Source: JBDTMC01 sp039934475
Lineage (GTDB): Bacteria > Acidobacteriota > Terriglobia > Bryobacterales > Bryobacteraceae
DNA length: 18,404 nucleotides
Reading direction: 5' to 3'
NCBI GenBank assembly: GCA_039934475.1
Contig: JBDTMC010000116.1
Coordinates: 1-18,404, forward strand
The notes under the pieces were generated by a model. It searched no databases, was not told the DNA's origin, and was given only the letters and a program-made list of their open reading frames with translations. Shown in pieces: positions 7,433 to 14,456 of the stretch. Each line of letters opens with the position of its first letter. The first letter of the stretch is position 1. A program made the translations under genes and the position numbers.

Positions 7433-8557
7433 TCAGGGACAGTGCACGGCGGCCGGCGGCTCCTCAATCAGTTCAGCGACAGTCTGCAGGAAGCGCGCGG
7501 CTGGCGCGCCATCCACCACGCGATGATCGAAGGTAAGGCTCAGCATCAGCTGCTCACGAGCGACAATCTCGCCGCTTCGCAGCACCACCGGCTCCCAACG
7601 TATGGCGCCTAGTCCGAGGACGGCGGTCTCTGGCGCGTTGATGATCGGCGTAAACGCCTCCACTCCGTAGTTGCCCAGGTTTGTCACCGTGAAGACGCCG
7701 CCGGTCAGATCGTCGCCCTTACATTCGCGGCGTCGCGCCGCGGCCACCAAATCGCGGGAGCGGCGGCTCACCTCCTCCAGCGTCAGGTCCGGCACGTTGC
7801 GAATCACAGGCACCAGCAACCCCTGTTCTGTGTCCGCCGCGATTCCGATGTGGATCGCCTCCGGCAGCGCGATGCGATCACCCTCCCAGCGCCCGCTGAG
7901 CAGCGGATGTTTCGCCAGAGCAATGGCCAGCAGCTTTACAACGATGTCGTGGAAGGCCGGCGCAGGCGCAGGCTGCAACGCGAGCTTCCAGCGGTTCCGC
8001 AGCGCCGTCAGGCGGCTGGCATCCACGCGCCGGGTGAGTGTCACAGGAGCGGTCTGCTGCCGGCTCTCCATCATCCGGGCGGCGATGGTCCGCCTCATGG
8101 TAGTAACGGGAATGGCGTCCTGCAGCGGTGGAGGCTGCGGCGGCGCGGGGTGTTCCGCGGCTGCGGCGCGCACATCCTGTTCGCGAATGCGGCCGCCGCT
8201 CCCGCTGCCCTGCAATCCTGTGGGGTCGATACCCAACTCCGCGGCCACACGGCGCGCGCGCGGCGTCACGGGAACTTCTTCCACCGCCGGCGATCCGCCC
8301 GGCGCGTCTTCACCCTCGGCAAGCAGGTAGGCGATCAATTGCCCTGGCTTCACGATCGTACCGGCTTGCGGCGCGTCGGCAGGAAAGTAAAGAAGGCCCT
8401 CGTCCAAGGACTCCACGTCCATTGTGACCTTGTCGCTTTCCAGGGAATACAGCGGCTCCCCCGCTTGCACTTTGTCTCCCACAGCCTTCAGCCATTCGGA
8501 AAATGTGCCTTCTTCCATTGACCAGCCAAGGCGCGGGATTGTGATCTCAATGGCCAT
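7433..8557 (-). CDS. Dihydrolipoyl acyltransferase (E2) of a 2-oxoacid/acetoin dehydrogenase complex
   Basis: This 374-residue protein has the standard E2 order: one N-terminal lipoyl domain (residues 1-80) with the lipoylated Lys43 in LESDKVTMDVES, an Ala/Pro-rich linker, a peripheral subunit-binding domain (TPRARRVAAELGID to GGRIREQDV, 98-129), a second Pro-rich linker, and the catalytic domain from about 150 to the end. The catalytic DHRVVDGA motif places His345 and Asp349 correctly. It transfers the acyl group made by E1 to CoA. The acyl group cannot be deduced from sequence; pyruvate, acetoin and branched-chain versions look alike. It is the last gene of the minus-strand run and starts 2 bp after the E1 stop, with only a weak ribosome-binding site, so it probably relies on coupling to E1. 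No E3 gene is visible. Confidence 0.94.
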   Translation of the reverse strand: MAIEITIPRLGWSMEEGTFSEWLKAVGDKVQAGEPLYSLESDKVTMDVESLDEGLLYFPADAPQAGTIVKPGQLIAYLLAEGEDAPGGSPAVEEVPVTPRARRVAAELGIDPTGLQGSGSGGRIREQDVRAAAAEHPAPPQPPPLQDAIPVTTMRRTIAARMMESRQQTAPVTLTRRVDASRLTALRNRWKLALQPAPAPAFHDIVVKLLAIALAKHPLLSGRWEGDRIALPEAIHIGIAADTEQGLLVPVIRNVPDLTLEEVSRRSRDLVAAARRRECKGDDLTGGVFTVTNLGNYGVEAFTPIINAPETAVLGLGAIRWEPVVLRSGEIVAREQLMLSLTFDHRVVDGAPAARFLQTVAELIEEPPAAVHCP

Positions 8558-8559
8558 AG

Positions 8560-10518
8560 TTATTCGTTCACCAATTCGCGGATAGCGGCTGCGATGGCCG
8601 CCGTGTCAGGCGTCATCGCCGCCTCTAATGTCGGGCTGTAGGGAGTCGGCGCGAAGGCGCCGCTCAGTCGCCGTATAGGCGCATCCAGGTCATTGAAACC
8701 CGCGCTGGCGGCCTGTGCGGCGATCTCCGCGCCCATGCCGCACGGCTCAAAGGCTTCGTCAACAATGAGCAGGCGTCCGGTTTTGCGGACAGACTTCAGA
8801 ATCGTGGCCGTGTCCAGCGGTGAGACGGTGCGCGGGTCGATCACCTCAATAGAGATTCCATCGGCGGCGAGTTGCTCCGCGGCGGCCAGCACACGCTGCG
8901 TCATAAAAGCGATGGCGACCACAGTAGCGTGTTTCCCTTCCCGAAGAATGCGCGCGCGGCCGAACTCGATCTCATACGATCCTTCAGGCACCGGCCCCTT
9001 CATCGACATCAACTCGCGAGGCTCCAGGAACAGCACCGGATCGTCGCAGCGCAAGGCGCGCGTAAACAGGCCCTTGGCATCGTACGGTGTGGAAGGGATC
9101 ACCACACGAAGACCGGGAATGTGGCTGTAGATGGAATGGTAGCTTCCCGAATGGTGGGTAGCGGCAGAATGCCCTATGCCGATGCATCCGCGCAGCAGAA
9201 TGGGCATCTTCAGCCGTCCGCTGCTCATATACTGCATCTTGGCGATCTGGTTGATCAACTCCCCAAACGAATCGTTAAGGAAGTCGATAAACATGAAATC
9301 GATGATGGGCCTTGCGCCAGTCATCGCGGCCCCACAGCCCATTCCGGTGAATCCTCGTTCGGCGATGGGAGTGTCGCAGAGGCGCGCGGCGCCGTACTTG
9401 TCGAACAGGCCCGCCGTGGTTCCAAAGTTGCCGCCACGTTTGCCTATGCCCTCGCCGAAGACGAAAATTCCAGGATTGACGGCCATCTCCGCATCCAGTG
9501 CTTCCAGCGTTGCCGCGGTAAATGAGATCTCGCGTCCAGCGCCAGGTCCGGGTTCAGGCGTCGCCGGCCGTTTTGCATTCGCCGCGTACACGTGGGTGGT
9601 GGCGTCCTTCGCCTCGGGCCACGGCGCTGCCTCTGCCGCCTGACTCGCGGCTTTCACCTCGGCCTGAATCTCCGCGTCGATGGCATTCAGCTGCTCCGCG
9701 GCAGCCTCGCCCGTCTCTAGCAGGTGCTTTCTATAACGCTTGATGGGACACCGCTCGCGCCATCCCGCCACTTCATCGCGGGTGCGATACGTATAGTCGC
9801 CCATGCCTTCGGAGTGCGCGCGCGTGCGATAGGTCCGGCATTCCAATAGCGTAGGCCCGCCACCGGAGCGCGCCCGCTCCGCCGCCTCGCCTGCGGCCCG
9901 TGTGACGGCCAGCACATCGTTGCCATCCACCAACACGCCGGGCATGCCATAGGCAACGCCGCGCGAGGCCACCTCCGGATTGCCCGACGAATACGAGAAG
10001 GGCACTTCTGTGGCGAATTGATTGTTCTCACAGATGAACAGCACGGGCAGTTTCCAGATGCTCGCCAGGTTAAGACCCTCGTGAAAAGCGCCGTTGTTCA
10101 CCGCGCCATCTCCGAAGAAGGCTACCGCCACCCGGTCAGTCTTTAAGAGCTTGAAGCTGTAGCCGGCGCCGGCCGCCTGCAATATGCAAGGACCCACGAT
10201 GCCGCTGGTCCCCATCATGCCGATCTCCGGCGAAAACAGATGCATGGAGCCGCCGCGCCCGCGCGAACACCCAGTGGCGCGGCCGAACAACTCGGCCATC
10301 AGTTCACCTACTGGCATGCCTTTGGCCAGCGCGTGCCCGTGGCCGCGGTGCGTGCTGAAGATGGCATCGTCGGGCCGCAGGTGAGCGCAAACGCCCGTGG
10401 CAATGGCTTCCTGGCCCACATAAGTGTGGCAGGCGCCGTGTACTAATCCGCGCGCATGAGAACGCGCCAGTTGCTCCTCCGCCGTGCGGATGAGTTGCAT
10501 TTTCCGATAAAGATTCAC
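8560..10518 (-). CDS. Fused E1 alpha-beta, thiamine-diphosphate 2-oxoacid/acetoin-type dehydrogenase
   Basis: One 652-residue chain joins both E1 subunits. The alpha half (about 1-320) holds GRGGSMH (87-93) and the thiamine-diphosphate motif GDGAVNNG (136-143) with WKLP...ENN up to residue 166. A Pro/Ala/Gly linker (KRPATPEPGPGAG) leads to the beta half, with FGEGIG, IAERGFTGMGCGAA, PGLRVVIPSTPYDAKG and the transketolase C-terminal domain (EVIDPRTVSPLD). It would decarboxylate a 2-oxoacid, or cleave acetoin, and pass the acyl group to the lipoyl group of E2. The start chosen is GTG 10516-10518, which overlaps the SDR stop as GTGA and has GAGG eight bases upstream. The frame stays open to an ATG at 10596, but that stretch only shadows the end of the SDR gene and resembles no E1. 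E2 follows by 2 bp. No E3 is present. Confidence 0.93.
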   Translation of the reverse strand: MNLYRKMQLIRTAEEQLARSHARGLVHGACHTYVGQEAIATGVCAHLRPDDAIFSTHRGHGHALAKGMPVGELMAELFGRATGCSRGRGGSMHLFSPEIGMMGTSGIVGPCILQAAGAGYSFKLLKTDRVAVAFFGDGAVNNGAFHEGLNLASIWKLPVLFICENNQFATEVPFSYSSGNPEVASRGVAYGMPGVLVDGNDVLAVTRAAGEAAERARSGGGPTLLECRTYRTRAHSEGMGDYTYRTRDEVAGWRERCPIKRYRKHLLETGEAAAEQLNAIDAEIQAEVKAASQAAEAAPWPEAKDATTHVYAANAKRPATPEPGPGAGREISFTAATLEALDAEMAVNPGIFVFGEGIGKRGGNFGTTAGLFDKYGAARLCDTPIAERGFTGMGCGAAMTGARPIIDFMFIDFLNDSFGELINQIAKMQYMSSGRLKMPILLRGCIGIGHSAATHHSGSYHSIYSHIPGLRVVIPSTPYDAKGLFTRALRCDDPVLFLEPRELMSMKGPVPEGSYEIEFGRARILREGKHATVVAIAFMTQRVLAAAEQLAADGISIEVIDPRTVSPLDTATILKSVRKTGRLLIVDEAFEPCGMGAEIAAQAASAGFNDLDAPIRRLSGAFAPTPYSPTLEAAMTPDTAAIAAAIRELVNE

Positions 10519-10530
10519 GCCTTGTGCCTC
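10515..10530 (-). promoter_or_regulatory. Shine-Dalgarno and GTGA stop/start overlap fixing the E1 start
   Basis: On the minus strand GAGG (10530-10527) stands eight bases before GTG (10518-10516), which shares bases with the TGA stop of the SDR gene (10517-10515). This four-base overlap is the usual sign of translational coupling and gives an E1 N terminus (NLYRKMQLIRTAEE) that fits the family. Confidence 0.75.
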
Positions 10531-11315
10531 ACGGAACCACCGCCATTCAAGGCGAGGTTCCCTCCGTCCATCGGTATCAGCGCGCCAGTGATCCATTCCG
10601 AAGCGTCGGAGGCAAGCAGCACCGCCAGACCCTGGATGTCATTGGGACGGCCGAAACGCCCCGCCGGAAGGCCGCTCAGGAACTGGTCGCGTAGCGCAGG
10701 GTTCGCCGCTATCCGCTTTTCCAATCCCGGGTTCATCACCTGTGCCGGCAAAATCGCATTCACGCGGACGCCGCTGCCCGACCATTCCGTGCTCAATTCC
10801 TTCGTCATTTGTGCCACCGCGCCCATCGCCATACTATAAGCGATATGGCCACGTCCCATCGAGGTGACGCTGGCCAGGGACCCGATATTGACGATGCTGC
10901 CGCGCCCGGCGGCCAACATGCGCCGGCCCGCCTCCTGGCACATGCAGAAGCGGCCATACACAAGATTTCGCCACACCATCTCCACGTCTTCCAGGCTGAT
11001 GTCCTCCGGCCGGCCGAGCACCGCTTCCCCGGCCACGTTGGCGAGAAAATCGATTCGCCCGAACTCTTCATCAAGCCTGCGGAACAGTTCGCGAATCTGC
11101 GCCGGTTCTGAGACGTTGTGCACCGCGGCCGTGGCGCGGCGGCCCATCTCCCGGGCATCAGCCGCGGTCCGGTTTACACCGGCTTCATTCAGGTCTACCA
11201 GCAGCAAATCAGCGCCGGCTTCAGCCAAGGCCATCGCCATCGCGCGCCCCATGCCTTGGGCGGCGCCGCTGACAACAGCTACTTTATTGGTCAAGTCAAA
11301 GAGTGTAGAGGACAT
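10515..11315 (-). CDS. Short-chain dehydrogenase/reductase with the catalytic lysine replaced by methionine
   Basis: This 266-residue classical SDR has the NAD(P)-binding GAAQGMG motif (17-23), an acidic residue after the second strand (VDLNE, Asp41) that favours NAD(H), a NVAG segment (93-96), Asn117, Ser146, Tyr160 and a C-terminal GALIPMDGG. The expected YxxxK reads YSMAM (160-164), so the lysine that lowers the tyrosine pKa and holds the nicotinamide ribose is Met164. AAG to ATG is one base change, so recent inactivation, a sequencing error or a changed role are all possible. Family members oxidise or reduce alcohol/ketone groups, usually in the cytoplasm. It lies 6 bp after the MFS stop, is preceded by GAAGG ten bases upstream, and overlaps the E1 start by four bases, so it belongs to the same transcript. 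Confidence 0.92.
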   Translation of the reverse strand: MSSTLFDLTNKVAVVSGAAQGMGRAMAMALAEAGADLLLVDLNEAGVNRTAADAREMGRRATAAVHNVSEPAQIRELFRRLDEEFGRIDFLANVAGEAVLGRPEDISLEDVEMVWRNLVYGRFCMCQEAGRRMLAAGRGSIVNIGSLASVTSMGRGHIAYSMAMGAVAQMTKELSTEWSGSGVRVNAILPAQVMNPGLEKRIAANPALRDQFLSGLPAGRFGRPNDIQGLAVLLASDASEWITGALIPMDGGNLALNGGGSVRHKA

Positions 11316-11321
11316 GGGAAT

Positions 11322-12605
11322 TTAACCTTCAACCGGTTTTGTACGCACGAAACTGACGATGATACCGCCAATGACGTACCACGCGGCGAGAAAGAACAGG
11401 CAGTCGCTATCGGTGGCCCCGTGAACCTTAATCCAACCGATGAGGTGATTGCCGAAATAGCCCGCCAGATTCGCGAAGATGTTGATCATACCAATGCTGG
11501 CGGCGGCGGCCGAGGCTGTCAGCGCAGCCGTGGGCAAGGCCCAGAATGGCGGCGGCCAGGAATGAGCAGTCAGTCCGGTCAGCAGCAGCCAAGTCATTAC
11601 CATCGGAAATGATTGGCCCGGAATCGCGCTCATCGCCAGAAAAAAGCCCGTCGTCCATTGGCCCGCGATGCAAGTCCATTTGCGATTGCCGGTGCGGTCG
11701 GCAAGGAATCCCGAGTAGATGACGCCGACTAGTCCGCAGGCATAAAACAGCCCGCTATAGAGAAGGGCTGATGTGTCTGATCCACCGGAGATGTTCTTCA
11801 CGGTCGTCGGCATCCAGAACCCGAGAGCGTAGCCGCCCGTATTTGTGGCGAAGATGCCGATCGAGAGCAGCCAGACGTTGCGCGTTCGGAGAGCCTCACC
11901 AACAGTGAACTTGCGGCGTTTGTCTTTCTCCCTCGCCTCCGCGGCAAGTTCGTTCTCCAGATAATCGCGCTCTTCCGCAGTCAACCACTTGGCATCGCGG
12001 GGGCGGTCAGTCAGCAGCAGCAACGCCACCACGCCCAGTATCACCGCGGGCAACCCTTCCAGCACAAACAGCCACTGCCACCCTCTCCACCCCAACCAGT
12101 GCACGTTTAACAGTGCCCCGGATATCGGCGCCCCCAGCGCCAGGCTGAGAGGGATAGCGACAATGAATCCCGACATGGCGCGGGCCCGGTCGCGCATGGG
12201 GAACCAGTGCGTGAAATAGACAATGATGCCGGGAAAGAAGCCCGCCTCCGCCACGCCCAGCAAGAACCTCGCGCTATAAAACTGGGCCGGCGTTTGGACG
12301 AAAGCGGTGGCAGCGGAGATGATGCCCCAAGTGATCAGAATGCGGGCAAACCACTTGCGGGCGCTCCAACGTTCCACCAGGATGGCGCCCGGAATCTCAA
12401 GAATCAGATAGCCGAGGAAGAAGATGCCGATGCCGAGACCGAACACTTCTTCTGAGAAGCCAAGGTCGCGCGCCATCCGCAATTTGGCGAACCCGACATT
12501 CGCTCGGTCAAGGTACGCCGCCAGGTAGAGAACGATGGCGAGCGGAAGAATCCGCCACGCGACTTTGCGTTTAAGCGCCGACTGGGCCGCCGTATCGAGC
12601 GTCAT
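11322..12605 (-). CDS. MFS transporter, anion:cation symporter (ACS)-like
   Basis: The start at 12605 gives 427 residues, typical of a 12-helix MFS permease. The first helix carries YLDRANVGFA, the hallmark of the ACS family (transporters of sugar acids, tartrate, phthalate and similar organic anions). The loop after helix 2 has VERWSARKW, a variant of the MFS loop motif, and a second copy occurs as ADRTGNRKW in the C-terminal half. A polar loop with LTAEERDYLENELAAE lies between the halves, as usual in this family. The frame stays open upstream to 13013, but that part runs antisense through the aminotransferase gene and has no membrane or leader character. The Shine-Dalgarno site is weak. 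The gene begins 38 bp after the aminotransferase stop and most likely imports the substrate or intermediate that this gene set handles; which one is unknown. Confidence 0.92.
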   Translation of the reverse strand: MTLDTAAQSALKRKVAWRILPLAIVLYLAAYLDRANVGFAKLRMARDLGFSEEVFGLGIGIFFLGYLILEIPGAILVERWSARKWFARILITWGIISAATAFVQTPAQFYSARFLLGVAEAGFFPGIIVYFTHWFPMRDRARAMSGFIVAIPLSLALGAPISGALLNVHWLGWRGWQWLFVLEGLPAVILGVVALLLLTDRPRDAKWLTAEERDYLENELAAEAREKDKRRKFTVGEALRTRNVWLLSIGIFATNTGGYALGFWMPTTVKNISGGSDTSALLYSGLFYACGLVGVIYSGFLADRTGNRKWTCIAGQWTTGFFLAMSAIPGQSFPMVMTWLLLTGLTAHSWPPPFWALPTAALTASAAAASIGMINIFANLAGYFGNHLIGWIKVHGATDSDCLFFLAAWYVIGGIIVSFVRTKPVEG

Positions 12606-12643
12606 GAATATCGCCGATGGTACCAGAAGCCGGCGCCCTAAGG

Positions 12644-13858
12644 TCAGCCCAACAGCTCGAGCAAGCGGTCGATGTCGCCCTGGTCGTTGTAAAGGGAGGG
12701 AGAGATCCGCATGCGGTGTTCGGAAAGAGAAACGTCCACGTTGGCCTTCTTCAATTTTTCGGTGTACTGCTGCCCCGCGCCCTTCTTCGCGAAAGTCACA
12801 ATGGGTGAAGTGCTCTCGGCGGACGTAAGCGGCTCGAATCCCAAGCGCGGCATCTCCTTGTGCAACCCCCGCAGCATCGGCACCCGGTGCGCTTGTATCT
12901 TGTCCACGCCGGTTTCCAAAAGAAACGGCAGTGACCAACTTAAAGCCGCCACCACCGTATTGGCGACAGTGCCCACTTCGAAGTGCCCGCCGGCATCGTT
13001 GATCGGCGTCCATTCAAATACGGCGTCACCGGGAGGATCGTGCGGAAACAGGTGATACTGCATTTGAGACAGCTGCCGGTAGCCGTACTGCGGACGGCGC
13101 AAACGGTCGTGCAGTCCTTGGCGCGCATAGAGGAAACCTAGGCCCATATCGCCCATCAGCCACTTGTAACTGGCACACGCGCAGAAATCCACTCCGCTGG
13201 CGCGTACATTCAACGGCACCGCACCGGCCGCCTGCACCACATCGGCGAAGACCAGTGCGCCGCGCGAATGCGCCAGGTCGCAGACCGCCTTCAGGTCGTG
13301 TTCAAAGCCGTTCATCATTGAGACCAGGGACAGCGCCACCAGACGGGTATTCCGGTCGATGACCTTGTCCAGATCGTTGATGTCGATACGCCAGTTGCGC
13401 GGTTTGACGATCCGCAAGTCCAGACCCTGCTTCTGCAACTCACCGTAGAGGTAGAGCGAACCTTCGAAGTGGAGGGCGTCAGTTACTACGTTGCCGCCGG
13501 TTCCGGGAATGCCCAAGCCGGATACAACCAAATTCTCGCCTGCCAGCGTGCTGGGCGCGAAACTGATCTCGGCCGGGCTCGCGTTGATGAGCTTCGCGAA
13601 GGACTCTTTCACCAGCTTCTGTTGACGGCCCGAGTAGTTCGGGTCCCGTCCACCGCCGCTGGATTTGAAGTCGAGGTATTCCTGGATCGCACGCCGCGCC
13701 CCGGCGCTCAATGGATGCCAGCGGGCATTGTTCAAGCACGTCTCCGCGCGTCTCACCGGAAATTCGGTCTTCAGCGGAAGTTGCTGCGTTGTGCCCGCCA
13801 TTGCCGCGGACGGAATCAAACCGGCGCCCGCGATTACCGACCTCCGTGTGTAGTTCAT
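12644..13858 (-). CDS. Tat-type class V aminotransferase (PLP-dependent, isopenicillin-N-epimerase-like)
   Basis: This 404-residue protein has the fold-type I class V layout: a PLP-contacting segment near PSTLAGENL (102-110), VFADVVQAAG (203-212, Asp206 to the pyridine nitrogen), and SYKWLMGDMGLGFLY with the Schiff-base Lys232. Family members include isopenicillin-N-epimerase-like enzymes, cysteine desulfurases and kynureninases; the precise reaction cannot be chosen. The N terminus reads TRRSVIAGAGLIPSAAMA (residues 4-21), a twin-arginine leader ending in an AxA-like site. Export by Tat would suit a folded, cofactor-loaded enzyme. It starts 7 bp after the subunit 3 stop, with AGAAGAG just upstream, and precedes the transporter. 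A PLP enzyme outside the cytoplasm within a dehydrogenase/transporter operon is unusual and may act on an amino-bearing substrate or on a keto product of the GMC enzyme. Confidence 0.9.
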   Translation of the reverse strand: MNYTRRSVIAGAGLIPSAAMAGTTQQLPLKTEFPVRRAETCLNNARWHPLSAGARRAIQEYLDFKSSGGGRDPNYSGRQQKLVKESFAKLINASPAEISFAPSTLAGENLVVSGLGIPGTGGNVVTDALHFEGSLYLYGELQKQGLDLRIVKPRNWRIDINDLDKVIDRNTRLVALSLVSMMNGFEHDLKAVCDLAHSRGALVFADVVQAAGAVPLNVRASGVDFCACASYKWLMGDMGLGFLYARQGLHDRLRRPQYGYRQLSQMQYHLFPHDPPGDAVFEWTPINDAGGHFEVGTVANTVVAALSWSLPFLLETGVDKIQAHRVPMLRGLHKEMPRLGFEPLTSAESTSPIVTFAKKGAGQQYTEKLKKANVDVSLSEHRMRISPSLYNDQGDIDRLLELLG

Positions 13859-13865
13859 GGCTCTT

Positions 13866-14456
13866 CTAATGTTCGGGAATAGTGGATTCGGGAAAGTGGT
13901 CCAGAACCGTGTTCCCTGTGTACTTCAGTTCCTCAACCAGGCCAATGTACGACGTGTAGTAGCCATCGGCGGTGAGGTTCTTGATTGCTTGAAAGAACTG
14001 CGGACCCGCACCCTTAGCGTTGCCTTTGCCGACGGCGTTGCTCCACGAGGTCAACATCGCGATCTGCTGCTCCTCGGTCAGAGCCAGGAAACCGCCAAGA
14101 GGAGCCAGCCCCGTACGGAAGATCTCCTGCAGTTGTTTATTGCCCCCCACCACGCTGTCGATGTAAGCGGGCACGCCGGCTTCTACCGCGCCGGGAGTGC
14201 CGGTGGCCGGAATGATCAGGTCAGAGATGCGGGTAACCACGTCGAAGTCGGCTTGGGAGAAATAACCGGGCTTCACTTTTCCGGGCACGGCAATTGGCCG
14301 CTGCGGCGGGCCAGGATGTTGATGCACCTGTTGCGGCGGCGTCACGGGAGCAACCTGCCCATAAAGATCGTTCGCACTGAACGGGAACGCGCACGTAGTC
14401 CCAATAGCCCCGATGATCTTCAATGCCTCGCGGCGGCCTTCGTTTTCGATGCTCAT
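13866..14456 (-). CDS. Gluconate 2-dehydrogenase subunit 3-like protein, Tat-type leader
   Basis: This 196-residue protein starts at ATG 14456-14454, overlapping the GMC stop as ATGA and preceded by GAGGAG. The leader carries RREALKIIGAIGTT (residues 8-21), a twin-arginine motif, then a Pro/Gln-rich stretch (residues 37-60) and the subunit 3 domain (about 65-190) with SQADFDVVTRISDLIIPATGTPGAVEAGV. In gluconate 2-dehydrogenase and FAD-glucose dehydrogenase systems this small subunit carries the Tat signal and takes the GMC subunit, which lacks one, across the membrane. The order here (GMC first, small subunit second) and the absence of a leader on the GMC protein fit that role. The longer open frame up to 14732 only shadows the GMC gene. 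Confidence 0.92.
   Translation of the reverse strand: MSIENEGRREALKIIGAIGTTCAFPFSANDLYGQVAPVTPPQQVHQHPGPPQRPIAVPGKVKPGYFSQADFDVVTRISDLIIPATGTPGAVEAGVPAYIDSVVGGNKQLQEIFRTGLAPLGGFLALTEEQQIAMLTSWSNAVGKGNAKGAGPQFFQAIKNLTADGYYTSYIGLVEELKYTGNTVLDHFPESTIPEH

Noticed and set aside
10519..10596. N-terminal extension of the fused E1 protein to ATG 10596
   Set aside because: It would overlap 82 bp of the SDR gene; the residues do not resemble E1, whereas GTG 10518 has a Shine-Dalgarno site and a four-base stop/start overlap.
12606..13013. N-terminal extension of the MFS transporter
   Set aside because: The extra 136 residues are Arg/Gly-rich, run in another frame of the aminotransferase gene on the same strand, and precede a normal MFS first helix.
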